Below, piece after piece: positions 1-9,061 of a stretch of DNA of 64,000 bases (position 1 is its first letter; every line of letters starts with the position of its first letter). The stretch spans positions 62,001 to 126,000 of the forward strand of contig NZ_FNEM01000010.1 in NCBI RefSeq assembly GCF_900100175.1. Direction: 5' to 3'. The translations under genes and the position numbers were made by a program. The notes under the pieces were generated by a model, which ran no database searches, had not been told where the DNA came from, and saw nothing but the letters and a program-made list of their open reading frames with translations. The DNA is from Ferrimonas sediminum (GTDB taxonomy: Bacteria > Pseudomonadota > Gammaproteobacteria > Enterobacterales > Shewanellaceae).

Positions 1-302
1 GCGGCCTTGCCTTCCCGAAACGCGGCCTGTGCCTCACGACGGGCGTCTCCGGACAGCCGCAGCTGGTCCATCACCGCCGAGGCCAGGGCGATGTCCGCCG
101 AGGTCACCTGCCCCGACGCCTTGGCCACGTGCCCCATCACCGCAAAGGTGGTGTGGAAAAACAGGTTCTGGCGCGGGCCCGAGGTGGGCGTACGCCGCTT
201 GTCCACCAGAATGTGTCCTAGCCAGGCACCAAAAATCATTCCGGCAATGCGGCCAAAAAAGAACCCCAGCAAACCGCCGAATACCTTACCCCAAATCTGC
301 AT
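1..302 (-). CDS. djlA: DjlA, membrane-anchored DnaJ-like co-chaperone (N-terminal part)
   Basis: Only the first 100 residues lie in the window; the rest, including the expected C-terminal J domain, is cut off at base 1. The start MQIWGKVFGG leads straight into a Gly-rich membrane segment (about residues 6-30) containing LLGFFFGRIAGMIFGAWLG. This is the unusual single transmembrane anchor of DjlA. A TerB-like helical region follows (FFHTTFAVMGHVAKASG). DjlA family proteins stimulate DnaK from the inner membrane. The start overlaps the 3' end of murU by 17 bases, so the two are probably co-transcribed. The N-terminal anchor and the gene order djlA-murU-amgK/lptD support the call; the J domain cannot be seen here. 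Confidence 0.8.
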   Translation of the reverse strand, partial: MQIWGKVFGGLLGFFFGRIAGMIFGAWLGHILVDKRRTPTSGPRQNLFFHTTFAVMGHVAKASGQVTSADIALASAVMDQLRLSGDARREAQAAFREGKA

Positions 303-957
303 CTAAACCCTGCTCCAACTGTTGTAACCGCTGTGGCGTGCCTACGTCACACCACCGCCCTGAATAGATCGTCCCGCTGATGCGCTGTTGTTTCATCGCC
401 CGGCGCAGCAAGGGCGCCAGGCCAAAGCGGCCGGGCTGGCATCCGGCAAACAGCGCCGGCCGGTACAGGCCGATGCCGGAGAAGGTCAGCCGTGGCTGCC
501 CCTGATCGCTGACCCGCCCCGCCTGCAGCACAAAATCGCCGTCGGGATTGTGAGTCGGATTGGGCACCAACCACAGGTGGCCCAGATCCGCCTCGGCCAG
601 CGTCGGCAGCCCATCGAACTCAAGCTCACAGTAGACGTCGCCGTTGACCACCAGAAACGGTGCCGAGCCCAGCCAGCCCAACGCTTTCAAGATACCGCCG
701 CCGGTTTCCAGCGCCTGCTGTTCATGCTGGTAGGTAATGTTCAGCCCCCAGCGCGCGCCGTTACCCAGTTGCTCGGGAAACTGCTGCCCCAGCCAGGCGG
801 TGTTGATCAGCACCTCGCGGATGCCGGCCGCCGCCAGTCGTCGCAGGTGGTATTCAATCAGCGGCGTCTGCGCCAGTGGCAGCAGCGGCTTGGGGGTGGT
901 GTCGGTCAACGGCCGCATCCGTTCGCCGCGGCCGGCCGCCAGAATCATCGCTTTCAC
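286..957 (-). CDS. murU: N-acetylmuramate 1-phosphate uridylyltransferase MurU
   Basis: A 223-residue sugar-nucleotide transferase. The N-terminal signature MILAAGRGERMRPLTDTTPK is the nucleotide-binding loop of the NTP_transferase family, and FLVVNGDVYCE carries the metal-binding Asp. Genes of this type beside lptD and an APH-like kinase are often labelled mannose-1-phosphate guanylyltransferase, but in Pseudomonas the pair is MurU/AmgK. MurU makes UDP-MurNAc from MurNAc-1-phosphate, bypassing de novo synthesis. I chose the GTG at 957 because it overlaps the TGA of the upstream kinase as GTGA, a translational-coupling arrangement; ATG at 948 is the alternative. The reading frame runs open further upstream, but inside the kinase gene. 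Function is inferred from context and family. Confidence 0.8.
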   Translation of the reverse strand: MKAMILAAGRGERMRPLTDTTPKPLLPLAQTPLIEYHLRRLAAAGIREVLINTAWLGQQFPEQLGNGARWGLNITYQHEQQALETGGGILKALGWLGSAPFLVVNGDVYCELEFDGLPTLAEADLGHLWLVPNPTHNPDGDFVLQAGRVSDQGQPRLTFSGIGLYRPALFAGCQPGRFGLAPLLRRAMKQQRISGTIYSGRWCDVGTPQRLQQLEQGLDADLG

Positions 958-1949
958 GCCTGCGCCTCCAGTTGATGGCGCCACTGACGGGCCAGCACCG
1001 CCAGGGGTCGGGTGTCGTCGTAGCGGTCGGCAGCCTCGATGACGTAATCCAGCACCCGCGGCAGATCCGCCAGGTAACCGGGTTTGCCGTCGCGATGGCA
1101 CAGACGGGCAAAAATCCCCAACACCTTCAGGTGCCGCTGCAGGCCGGTCAGATCATACCAACGCTGAAACTGCTGCCGATCGGCGCCGTTGAGCCAACCC
1201 AGCGCCGACAACCGCCGATAGTGGCTGTCCAGCAGCGGCGTCAACTGTTCCGGCGTCCAGCGGACGTAACAGTCTTTCAGTAGCGATACCGGGTCATAGG
1301 TCACCGGCCCCAGCACCGCGCCCTGATAGTCGATGATCGCCAGTTGCTGATCCACCACCATCAGGTTGCGGCAGTGGTAGTCCCGATGCACCCCTACCTG
1401 AGGCTGCGACAGGGCGTTGTCCACCAGCAGGTCGCACAGCGACGGCCACAGGGCATCGAACTCGCGGCACTGCTCCTGATCCAGGTGAACCTTGAGGAAC
1501 CACTGTGGCAGCAACGACAACTCCTGCCGCAACAGCGTCTCGTCATAGGCCGGCAGCGGACCGGTTTCGGTGGCGGTGATGGCGCCAATCTTCGGCAGCA
1601 GCGACAGCGCCTGCTGGTACCAGTGCGCCAGGGTCGAGGCCGACAGCCGCCGCTGCAGGTGTTCATCTCCGAGATCGCTCTGACACATAAAGCCCAGCTT
1701 AAGATCCGAATGCACTATCTCTGGAGCAGGCAAACCGGCCTGGTGATAGGCCCGGGTCATGGCCACAAATGGCGCACTGTTTTCCTTATCCGGCGGCGCA
1801 TCCACCGCGATGTAACTGTGACCCTGGTGGGAAAAGCGGAAATAACGCCGGTAACTGGCGTCTCCGAAGATCAGAACCAAATCCTGAATCGATGGACTAA
1901 AGCATTGATTAAGCCAGCCTTGCAGCTGATCTCGACGGCTATCTTGCAT
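954..1949 (-). CDS. amgK: Anomeric MurNAc/GlcNAc kinase AmgK (APH-fold phosphotransferase)
   Basis: 331 residues with the aminoglycoside-phosphotransferase fold. The catalytic loop VHRDYHCRNLMV and the metal-binding IIDYQGAVLGPVTYD near residues 190-225 are both intact. In the AmgK/MurU recycling pathway this kinase phosphorylates the anomeric carbon of MurNAc or GlcNAc in the cytoplasm, and MurU then makes UDP-MurNAc. The stop codon overlaps the GTG of murU. A good ribosome site, AAGGGG, lies five bases before the ATG. It is divergent from lptD, the same neighbour as in Pseudomonas. A generic phosphotransferase label is the cautious alternative; substrate assignment rests on the pairing with murU. 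Confidence 0.78.
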   Translation of the reverse strand: MQDSRRDQLQGWLNQCFSPSIQDLVLIFGDASYRRYFRFSHQGHSYIAVDAPPDKENSAPFVAMTRAYHQAGLPAPEIVHSDLKLGFMCQSDLGDEHLQRRLSASTLAHWYQQALSLLPKIGAITATETGPLPAYDETLLRQELSLLPQWFLKVHLDQEQCREFDALWPSLCDLLVDNALSQPQVGVHRDYHCRNLMVVDQQLAIIDYQGAVLGPVTYDPVSLLKDCYVRWTPEQLTPLLDSHYRRLSALGWLNGADRQQFQRWYDLTGLQRHLKVLGIFARLCHRDGKPGYLADLPRVLDYVIEAADRYDDTRPLAVLARQWRHQLEAQA

Positions 1950-2235
1950 CTCTGCCCCTTGAATAGCCCAAAGTTAAAAATTGCTTTATCATACGTCTTT
2001 TGCGCGGGCGAAAAATGGTTTTCGTTTGCCGGTAGAATAATTAGGTTCTTTTAACCAATTTTATTAAGTCTCTGTCCAGCATACTAAACTCCTCTCAGGC
2101 CAGTGTGGCGTCGTGGAGTCGGTCGGTTTAACGCCCTTTGGGGAGCGGTGTCCCGGCCAGCGGACGGGGACTCTTTTGCAATGGTATAGGGAGCAGAGCG
2201 CCCCTGCCAATTGCAAGCATTCCAAAAGGATAAAA

Positions 2236-4557
2236 ATGCGCTATCAACTCGCAGTTGCATGTTGTTGCCTGCCCTTTGCGGCGTGGAGCCAGGAAGGACA
2301 GGTGCTGGTCCCGGATACCCAGTGCACCATTACCCTTCCCGTACCCATGATGGTCGACCCCAACGCCACAACCGATGAACAAGCCTCATCCGCACCGGTA
2401 ACCGTGCGCGCCGATTCAAGCCAGGCCATCGCCGGCGTCTCGGCCAAGTTTCAGGGTGACGTCAAACTGCGCCAGGGCAACCGTGCCATCAACGCCGACA
2501 ACGCCGAAGTGCTGCAGCTGGAGCAGAGGGTGCTGGCCAATGGCGATCTGGTGTATCAGGATCCGCAGGTCACCATCACCGCCGAAGATCTGACCGCCGA
2601 CACCGACAAATACAACGCCACCCTAAGCCAGGCCAAATACTGGCTTCACGGTCAGCAGGTTCACGGCGACGCCAAAAAGCTGCAGATCACCGACGACAAC
2701 AACATCGTCCTGCAGGGGGGCTCGTTCACCACCTGTCCCGCCGAGGTTCCCGACTGGGAACTGAAGGCCGACAAGATCATCATCGACAGTAACGAAGAGT
2801 GGGGCGAGATCTACAGTGCCCAGGTGCGGCTGTTCGATACCCCGGTGTTCTACGTGCCCTACATGACGGTACCGGTATCCGACAAACGCAAAACCGGCTT
2901 CCTGTTTCCCTCATTCAGCACCAGCACCAAAAATGGCGTCGACGTTAAGGCACCGTTTTACTGGAACATCGCCCCCAACTTCGACATGACCATCACCCCG
3001 CAGGTGATGAGTTCCCGCGGCGTCTGGCTGGCCACCGAAGGCCGCTACCTGACCGAGCAGCATGCCGGCATGGTCAACCTGGAGTACATCGGCAACGACC
3101 GTCTCAGCAGCCTCACCGGCAGCCCGGATCGCTACGCCTACTCCTGGGAACACAGCTCCCGGCTGGACAATGGCTGGCGTCTGCACGCCGACTACGCCAC
3201 CATCAGTGACGACAACTATTTTAACGACTTCGATTCGGCCATCAGCGCCAGCACCGACAACCAGCTGAGTCGTGTGGGCGAAGCGTCTTACTTCCAGGAA
3301 AACTGGAACCTGGGCATCAAGGTGCAGGACATCAAGGTACTGGGCGATGATCAGGATCCGTTTCAAGTGATGCCGCAGCTGTCTTACCAGTACCGGATGC
3401 CGGCTTTCTATCAGGGACTGGACTTCAACTTTGACACCGAGTTGACCAACTTTACCCACCAGGACAACAGCCAGCTCAGCGCCATTCGCTGGCACATGGA
3501 ACCGACGCTGACCCTGCCCTACCAGACTCCGGCGGGCAGCCTGACCACCGAAATGAAGCTGATGCAGACCTTCTACCAGCAGGATGTGCCCAGCAACAAC
3601 AGCGAGCCGCTGTATGACGATCTGGACCAGTTTGTCAGCCGGACCCTGCCCCAGTTCCGGGTTCACGGCCAGGCCAACTTCGAGCGTCAACTGACCTTTT
3701 CCGGCAGCCCCTACCGGCAGACCCTGGAACCCCAGGCCCAATACCTGTTTATTCCCCACCAGGATCAGTCTGACATCGGCGTCTACGACACCGCTCAGCT
3801 GCAGGACGACTACAACGGCCTGTTCCGCGATCGCCGCTTCTCCGGCCTGGATCGCATCGCCGACGCCAACCAGCTGACTCTGGGTGTGGCCACCCGCTTC
3901 TTCGACGACAACAACCAGGAGAAGATGCGTTTCGCCCTGGGCCAGATCTTCTACCTGTCCGACAGCGAGGTCAGCCTGCCTAACGAATCCAACCAGATTC
4001 AGCAATCCAGCTCGGCCCTGGCCATGGAACTGGACATGCAGGCCGCCGAACACTGGTTCCTGGCCGGCTCACTGCAACTGGATACCAATGCCGGCACCAC
4101 CAACAAGTCGGAAGTGACCCTGGACTACCGCCCCGGCAACAACAAGCTGGTGCAGTTCTCACACCGTTATGTACCGGAATTGGCCATCGATGAGGAAACC
4201 GGCGAGTTCATCGACATCAACCAGTTTGGTTTTCGCACCACCTGGCCCATCGCCAAGGACACCTACTTCGTTGGCAACTACTATTACGACGGCAACCTCA
4301 ACCGTACCGTCGAAAGCTACGCCGGCGTTCAGTGGGAGTCGTGCTGCTGGGCCGTGCGCCTGACCTACGACCGTCACCTGAACACCAACTACAGTGACAG
4401 TGGCTTTACCACCATCAGTCAGAGGGACGACTACGACACCAGTTGGTCCCTGACCTTTGAGTTAAAAGGGCTAGGATCTTCCGGTCCGCTGGGCGTCAGC
4501 GACATGCTGGATGAGGGCTTGTTCAACTATCGCCGCCCCTACTACCTCAAAAACTGA
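2236..4557 (+). CDS. lptD: LPS-assembly protein LptD
   Basis: 773 residues, normal for the family. A short signal peptide (MRYQLAVACCCLPFAAWS) precedes an N-terminal OstA/LptA-like jellyroll (about residues 55-200) and a large C-terminal beta barrel ending in YYLKN. LptD with LptE inserts lipopolysaccharide into the outer leaflet. The four cysteines that form its interdomain disulfides are visible: Cys30, Cys167 (FTTCPAEV) and the adjacent pair Cys703-Cys704 (WESCCWAV). I start at 2236, where AAAAGGAT precedes ATG by five bases; the frame is open for 41 more codons upstream, but these do not look like a signal peptide. It heads the surA-pdxA-rsmA-apaGH cluster. Confidence 0.96.
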   Translation: MRYQLAVACCCLPFAAWSQEGQVLVPDTQCTITLPVPMMVDPNATTDEQASSAPVTVRADSSQAIAGVSAKFQGDVKLRQGNRAINADNAEVLQLEQRVLANGDLVYQDPQVTITAEDLTADTDKYNATLSQAKYWLHGQQVHGDAKKLQITDDNNIVLQGGSFTTCPAEVPDWELKADKIIIDSNEEWGEIYSAQVRLFDTPVFYVPYMTVPVSDKRKTGFLFPSFSTSTKNGVDVKAPFYWNIAPNFDMTITPQVMSSRGVWLATEGRYLTEQHAGMVNLEYIGNDRLSSLTGSPDRYAYSWEHSSRLDNGWRLHADYATISDDNYFNDFDSAISASTDNQLSRVGEASYFQENWNLGIKVQDIKVLGDDQDPFQVMPQLSYQYRMPAFYQGLDFNFDTELTNFTHQDNSQLSAIRWHMEPTLTLPYQTPAGSLTTEMKLMQTFYQQDVPSNNSEPLYDDLDQFVSRTLPQFRVHGQANFERQLTFSGSPYRQTLEPQAQYLFIPHQDQSDIGVYDTAQLQDDYNGLFRDRRFSGLDRIADANQLTLGVATRFFDDNNQEKMRFALGQIFYLSDSEVSLPNESNQIQQSSSALAMELDMQAAEHWFLAGSLQLDTNAGTTNKSEVTLDYRPGNNKLVQFSHRYVPELAIDEETGEFIDINQFGFRTTWPIAKDTYFVGNYYYDGNLNRTVESYAGVQWESCCWAVRLTYDRHLNTNYSDSGFTTISQRDDYDTSWSLTFELKGLGSSGPLGVSDMLDEGLFNYRRPYYLKN

Positions 4558-4640
4558 CAAAACAAATGTGTTACAGTGCAGGAACCGTCGCTGAAGTCGA
4601 AGCTCTAAGCGATAACTGCACCGAAAAAAATGGATGAAGG

Positions 4641-5930
4641 ATGAAGGTTCGCAATTTAATTATTAGTGCCGTGGCAGCGTTCGCCATGGCGGGATCCGCG
4701 CTGGCACAGCCGCAGCTTTTGGATCGCGTCGCCGTATTGGTAAATGACGGCATTATTCTGGAAAGTGAGATCGACGAACGGGTTGAGAACATCAAACGCT
4801 CGGCGCTGCAAAGCGGACAAGCCCTCCCCTCCGATACCGCCTTGCGCACTCAGGTGATCGATCGCCTGATCAACGAGAGCCTGCAGATGCAGATGGCGGA
4901 TCGCATGGGTATGGTGATCAGCGACATTCAGCTGGATCAAACCCTGGAGAACATGGCCAAGGATCAGGACCTGACTCTGGAGCAGATGAAAGCGGAAGTG
5001 GAAGCCGGTGGCGACAACTACGCCCAGTACCGGGAGAACATCCGCCGCGAGATCATTCTGGGCCAAGTACAGCGGGTGCAGGTTCAGCGCCGCGTGCAGG
5101 TCTCTCCACAGGAGATCGACGCCCTGGTGAAAATGATTGAAGACCAGGGCCTGCAGAGCACCGAATTCAACATGGGCCACATCCTGATCAGCGTCTCCAA
5201 CGACACCCCCAAGGCGGTGGAAGAGGCCCGTACCCGTGCCGATAAGGTGCTGGCACTGCTGAACGACGACGCCGATTTTGCCAAGACCGCCATCTCCGCC
5301 TCCTCCGGGCCTAAGGCACTGGAAGGGGGAAACTGGGGCTGGATGAACGTCAACGAGATGCCGACCCTGTTTGCCGAGTTGGTGCGCGGCCGTAAAGCCG
5401 GCGACATCATCGGTCCGGTAAAAAGCGGTGCCGGTTTCCACATCATCAAGATCCTGGACACCCGCGGTCAGCAGATTCAGGAAGTCGACGAGGTTCACTC
5501 TCGCCATATTCTGCTGCAGCCGTCGCCGATCCTGAGCGAAGACATGGCCAAGCAGATGCTGGATGACTTCCTCAAGCAGGTGCGCAATGGCGACGCTGAC
5601 TTTGCCGAACTGGCCAAGCAGTACTCTGAAGATCCGGGCAGCGCCGTTAAAGGCGGTGATCTGGGTTGGGCCGATCCCGGCATGTACGTGCCGGCATTCA
5701 AAGACACCCTGGCGTCACTGAAGAAGGGCGAATACAGCGAACCCTTCCGCTCGACCCACGGCTGGCACGTAGTGCAGCTGATGGATCGGCGCACCACAGA
5801 TACCACCGCCAAGATGAACAGCGATCGCGCCTATCAACTGCTGTTCCGTCGTAAATTCAATGAACAGGCCAACGCCTGGTCTCAGGAGATGCGGGCCAAA
5901 GCCTACATCGAAGTTGTGGAGACTCAATGA
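4641..5930 (+). CDS. surA: Periplasmic chaperone and peptidyl-prolyl isomerase SurA
   Basis: 429 residues. A signal peptide ends near residue 22 (AMAGSALA before [14 protein letters not shown]). The N-terminal chaperone domain (about 25-170) contains [14 protein letters not shown], typical of SurA. Two parvulin domains follow: about 174-275 ([15 protein letters not shown]) and about 285-385 ([12 protein letters not shown]). The C-terminal helix completes the chaperone core. SurA escorts outer-membrane barrels, LptD among them, to the BAM complex, so the adjacency with lptD is functional. Its TGA overlaps the pdxA ATG (ATGA). An 83-base gap separates it from lptD, so an internal promoter is possible but I cannot identify one. 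Confidence 0.96.
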   Translation: MKVRNLIISAVAAFAMAGSALAQPQLLDRVAVLVNDGIILESEIDERVENIKRSALQSGQALPSDTALRTQVIDRLINESLQMQMADRMGMVISDIQLDQTLENMAKDQDLTLEQMKAEVEAGGDNYAQYRENIRREIILGQVQRVQVQRRVQVSPQEIDALVKMIEDQGLQSTEFNMGHILISVSNDTPKAVEEARTRADKVLALLNDDADFAKTAISASSGPKALEGGNWGWMNVNEMPTLFAELVRGRKAGDIIGPVKSGAGFHIIKILDTRGQQIQEVDEVHSRHILLQPSPILSEDMAKQMLDDFLKQVRNGDADFAELAKQYSEDPGSAVKGGDLGWADPGMYVPAFKDTLASLKKGEYSEPFRSTHGWHVVQLMDRRTTDTTAKMNSDRAYQLLFRRKFNEQANAWSQEMRAKAYIEVVETQ

Positions 5931-6913
5931 CCGTACGTATCGCGGTAACCCCGGGGGAACCCGCCGGTATCGGCCCGGATCTGGTGGTGCAACTGGCTCA
6001 GCAGGACTGGCCGGTTGAACTGGTGGTCTGCGCCGACCCTGATCTGATCATTGAGCGGGCGAAGATGCTGGGGCTGCCGATCAAGCTGCAGCCCTACCAG
6101 CCAGGAAAGGAGGCCCAGCCACAGCAGGCCGGCACCCTGACCATTGCGCCATTTTCAGTCAATGCACCGGTAAAATGTGGCGAGCTGAACGATAAGAACA
6201 GCAGTTACGTGGTGGACACCCTCAGGTTCTCCAGCGAGAAGAACATGAGCGGCGATTTCGCCGCCGTGGTCACCGGCCCGGTGCACAAAGGGATCATCAA
6301 CCAGGCCGGCATCCCCTTCTCCGGTCACACCGAATACTTTGCCCAGCAAGCTAACTGTCAGGACGTGGTGATGGTGTTGGCCACCGAAGGCCTGCAGGTG
6401 GCGCTGGTGACCACCCACATTCCACTGGCGTACGTCTCCAAGGCGATCACTCCACAGCGACTGGAGCAGGTCACCCGGATTCTGCACCGCGACCTGCAGG
6501 ACAAGTTTGGCCTGACGGACCCACGCATTCTGGTGTGTGGCCTCAACCCCCATGCCGGCGAAGGCGGCCATCTGGGTAAAGAGGAGATTGAAGTCATTGA
6601 ACCGACTCTGAATCTACTCAGGGCCGAAGGCATGAACCTGATCGGCCCGCTGCCCGCAGACACCCTGTTCCAGCCTAAATACCTGGAAAATTGCGATGTG
6701 GTGCTGGCGATGTATCACGATCAGGGCCTACCAGTGCTAAAATACAAAGGATTCGGAAAATCCCTCAACATTACTCTGGGATTGCCCTTTATCCGCACCT
6801 CCGTCGACCACGGCACCGCCCTGGAGCTGGCTGGCACCGGCCAAGCCGACTCCGGCAGTTTCGTCGTCGCCCTGAATAAAGCAATTGAACTGACAAGTAA
6901 CCACAATCGATGA
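5927..6913 (+). CDS. pdxA: 4-hydroxythreonine-4-phosphate dehydrogenase PdxA
   Basis: 328 residues. PdxA oxidises 4-phosphohydroxy-L-threonine in the DXP-dependent route to pyridoxal phosphate. Family signatures are present in order: [13 protein letters not shown] at the N-terminus, a substrate-site [22 protein letters not shown], and the metal- and NAD-site stretch [15 protein letters not shown] followed by [14 protein letters not shown]. The histidines that bind the divalent metal (in GHTEYF, YHDQG and DHGTA) are intact. Start and stop overlap neighbouring genes by four bases (ATGA on both sides), which supports a translationally coupled surA-pdxA-rsmA operon. Confidence 0.96.
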   Translation: MTVRIAVTPGEPAGIGPDLVVQLAQQDWPVELVVCADPDLIIERAKMLGLPIKLQPYQPGKEAQPQQAGTLTIAPFSVNAPVKCGELNDKNSSYVVDTLRFSSEKNMSGDFAAVVTGPVHKGIINQAGIPFSGHTEYFAQQANCQDVVMVLATEGLQVALVTTHIPLAYVSKAITPQRLEQVTRILHRDLQDKFGLTDPRILVCGLNPHAGEGGHLGKEEIEVIEPTLNLLRAEGMNLIGPLPADTLFQPKYLENCDVVLAMYHDQGLPVLKYKGFGKSLNITLGLPFIRTSVDHGTALELAGTGQADSGSFVVALNKAIELTSNHNR

Positions 6914-7710
6914 GCAACAATGTTCATATGGGCCACCGTGCCCGTAAGCGCTTCGGCCAAAACTTTCTCCATGACATGACGGTCATCGATCGCATCGTCG
7001 CCGCCATTCATCCTACCAACGACCACACTCTGGTCGAGATTGGTCCGGGCCTGGGCGCGTTGACCCAGCCAGTGGCCGAACAGGTGGACTGCCTGAACGT
7101 GGTCGAGCTGGATCGGGATCTGGCCGCCCGCCTGACCGAACAACCCGGTTGGGGCCAGAAGCTGAAGATCAATCAGGGTGATGCCCTGAAATTTGATTTC
7201 TCCAGCCTGATTGAGCCCGGCAAGAAGATGAAGATCTTCGGCAACCTGCCGTACAACATCTCGACACCACTGATGTTCCACCTGTTCGAGTACGCCGAGC
7301 ATCTGGAAAACATGCACTTTATGCTGCAGAAAGAGGTGGTACAGCGACTGTGTGCCGGCCCGGGACACAAGAACTACGGCCGCCTGACGGTAATGGCCCA
7401 GTACTACTGCAAGACCGTACCGGTACTGGAAGTCGGCCCCGGCGCCTTTACCCCGCCGCCCAAGGTGGATTCCGCCGTAGTGCGACTGGTACCCCACACC
7501 GAGAAGCCCTACCCGGTGGACGACGTGGATGTACTCAGCAAGGTCTGCCTGACCGCCTTCAACCAGCGCCGTAAAACCCTGCGTAACAGCTTTAAGGGTC
7601 AACTGGACGACGAGGCCTTTGCCACCATCGGCATCGACCCCACCCTACGGCCGGAGCAACTGCCGGTGTCCGGATTTGTGGCCATCGCCAACTACCTGTG
7701 TCGCAAGTAA
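6910..7710 (+). CDS. rsmA: 16S rRNA A1518/A1519 dimethyltransferase RsmA (KsgA)
   Basis: 266 residues, standard length. It dimethylates two adjacent adenosines in the 3' terminal hairpin of 16S rRNA during small-subunit maturation. AdoMet-binding motifs are clear: [11 protein letters not shown] at the N-terminus, [14 protein letters not shown] (motif I), VVELDRDLA (motif II), and the catalytic NLPYNIS (motif IV), with [12 protein letters not shown] downstream. The ATG overlaps the pdxA stop. Association of rsmA with apaG and apaH is conserved in enterobacteria and Alteromonadales. Confidence 0.96.
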   Translation: MSNNVHMGHRARKRFGQNFLHDMTVIDRIVAAIHPTNDHTLVEIGPGLGALTQPVAEQVDCLNVVELDRDLAARLTEQPGWGQKLKINQGDALKFDFSSLIEPGKKMKIFGNLPYNISTPLMFHLFEYAEHLENMHFMLQKEVVQRLCAGPGHKNYGRLTVMAQYYCKTVPVLEVGPGAFTPPPKVDSAVVRLVPHTEKPYPVDDVDVLSKVCLTAFNQRRKTLRNSFKGQLDDEAFATIGIDPTLRPEQLPVSGFVAIANYLCRK

Positions 7711-7714
7711 ACTG

Positions 7715-8095
7715 ATGTCCAGCCGACTCGCCCCCCTGAAGGTTGAGGTTCAATGCCACTACATTGAATCTCAATCCGATCCGGATCAGCAGCACTACCT
7801 GTTTCAATACACCATAACGCTGGAAAACTGCCACGAACAGGCGCTGACCCTAACCCACCGCCACTGGCAGATTACCGACGGTAATGGCAGCCTGAACAAG
7901 GTCAGTGGCGAAGGGGTGGTGGGACAGACACCAACCCTGGCCCCCGGCGAACGCTTTGAATACAGCAGTTCGGTAGCCCTGGCCACGCCGGTGGGCAGCA
8001 TGACCGGTTTCTACACCCTGCTCAGCGACAACGGCGAAGTGCTGCAAAGTCCCATCGATCGTTTCCCACTGTGCAAACCCCGGAGTCTGCATTAA
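7715..8095 (+). CDS. apaG: ApaG, Co2+/Mg2+ efflux-associated Fn3-like protein
   Basis: 126 residues, the family length. ApaG is a single immunoglobulin/Fn3-like beta-sandwich protein. Its biochemical role is not settled; it is linked to cobalt resistance by genetics in Salmonella. Recognisable segments are LFQYTITLENC, THRHWQITDGNG, VVGQTPTLAPGERFEYSS and GSMTGFYTL, the last being the most conserved block. I start at the ATG at 7715, four bases after the rsmA stop; the longer frame starting inside rsmA is an artefact. It is followed after two bases by apaH. Confidence 0.93.
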   Translation: MSSRLAPLKVEVQCHYIESQSDPDQQHYLFQYTITLENCHEQALTLTHRHWQITDGNGSLNKVSGEGVVGQTPTLAPGERFEYSSSVALATPVGSMTGFYTLLSDNGEVLQSPIDRFPLCKPRSLH

Positions 8096-8097
8096 GC

Positions 8098-8919
8098 ATG
8101 GCCAACTACTTTGTCGGCGACATTCAGGGCTGCTACGACGAACTGCGGCGGCTAATGGACAAGGTTCGCTTCGATCCTGACCATGATGTACTCTGGTCCA
8201 CCGGTGATCTGGTGGCACGGGGACCGGGCTCACTGCAGGTGCTGCAGCTGTTTCGGCAGCTGGGCGACGCCGGGCGCACGGTGCTTGGCAACCATGACCT
8301 GCACCTGTTTGCCGTCCACGCCGGACTGAAACGGCCCAAACCTAAAGATCGTCAGCAAGAGCTGCTGGAGTCCGCCGAGTGTGACCAGCTGATTCAGTGG
8401 CTGCGCCAACAACCGCTTCACTGTCACCTGCCGGAACACAAATTGCTGATGACCCACGCCGGCGTGCCGCCCCACTGGGATCTGGACACCGTGCTGCGTC
8501 AGTCGGCCGAGGTCAGCCACACGCTGCAGTCGGACAACTACCTGGACTTTATCGCCCAGATGTACGGCGACAAACCGGACCGTTGGGATCCGGACGGCGA
8601 CGATTACCAACGACAAACCTATACCATCAACTGCCTGACCCGCATGCGCCTGCTCCACCCCGACGGGCGGCTGGATTTCTACAGCAAAGCCGGCGGTCCC
8701 GACGGTGAAGGTGAACTGTTACCCTGGTTCAGTCATCCCCATCCGTTATTAAACCATTACCGAATCGTTTTCGGTCACTGGGCCGCCCTGATGGGACACA
8801 CCCGCCACCCCAATGCCATCAGCCTGGATACCGGTGCCTGTTGGGGGAATTGGCTGACTTTTTGGTGTTTGGAAGAGGATAAACGCTATACCCAGCAGGC
8901 TTTACAGAACTGGGGCTAA
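8098..8919 (+). CDS. apaH: Symmetrical diadenosine tetraphosphatase ApaH
   Basis: 273 residues. It hydrolyses Ap4A to two ADP and can also remove Np4 caps from RNA. The metallophosphatase signatures are intact: YFVGDIQGCYDEL (metal site), WSTGDLVARGPGS, VLGNHDLHL and MTHAGVPPHWDL. The ATG at 8098 directly precedes ANYFVGDIQGC, where the family starts; the nine extra codons upstream overlap apaG. It is the last gene of the lptD-to-apaH cluster. No clear terminator hairpin follows before the chemoreceptor gene. Confidence 0.95.
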   Translation: MANYFVGDIQGCYDELRRLMDKVRFDPDHDVLWSTGDLVARGPGSLQVLQLFRQLGDAGRTVLGNHDLHLFAVHAGLKRPKPKDRQQELLESAECDQLIQWLRQQPLHCHLPEHKLLMTHAGVPPHWDLDTVLRQSAEVSHTLQSDNYLDFIAQMYGDKPDRWDPDGDDYQRQTYTINCLTRMRLLHPDGRLDFYSKAGGPDGEGELLPWFSHPHPLLNHYRIVFGHWAALMGHTRHPNAISLDTGACWGNWLTFWCLEEDKRYTQQALQNWG

Positions 8920-9061
8920 AGCGTCAAAAAGTGGTCACCCGTCAGTACAAGCCCTGCTTATTTTTCGCGCCCTCCGCCGATTAACTAATTACTGCAAACC
9001 CGTCTTTAGCTTGTTACCATGACTTTGTATGGGGGAATATTAGCTAAGGATAATACTAACA

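Noticed and set aside
2911-4053. Long antisense open frame opposite lptD (380 codons)
   Set aside because: High-GC coding regions leave stop-free shadows; the lptD frame has full family support and the antisense product is Val/Gly/Leu-rich without motifs.
8957-8983. Possible sigma-28 flagellar promoter before the chemoreceptor gene (GCCGATTA)
   Set aside because: The -10-like octamer has one mismatch but there is no TAAA at the required 15-base spacing.
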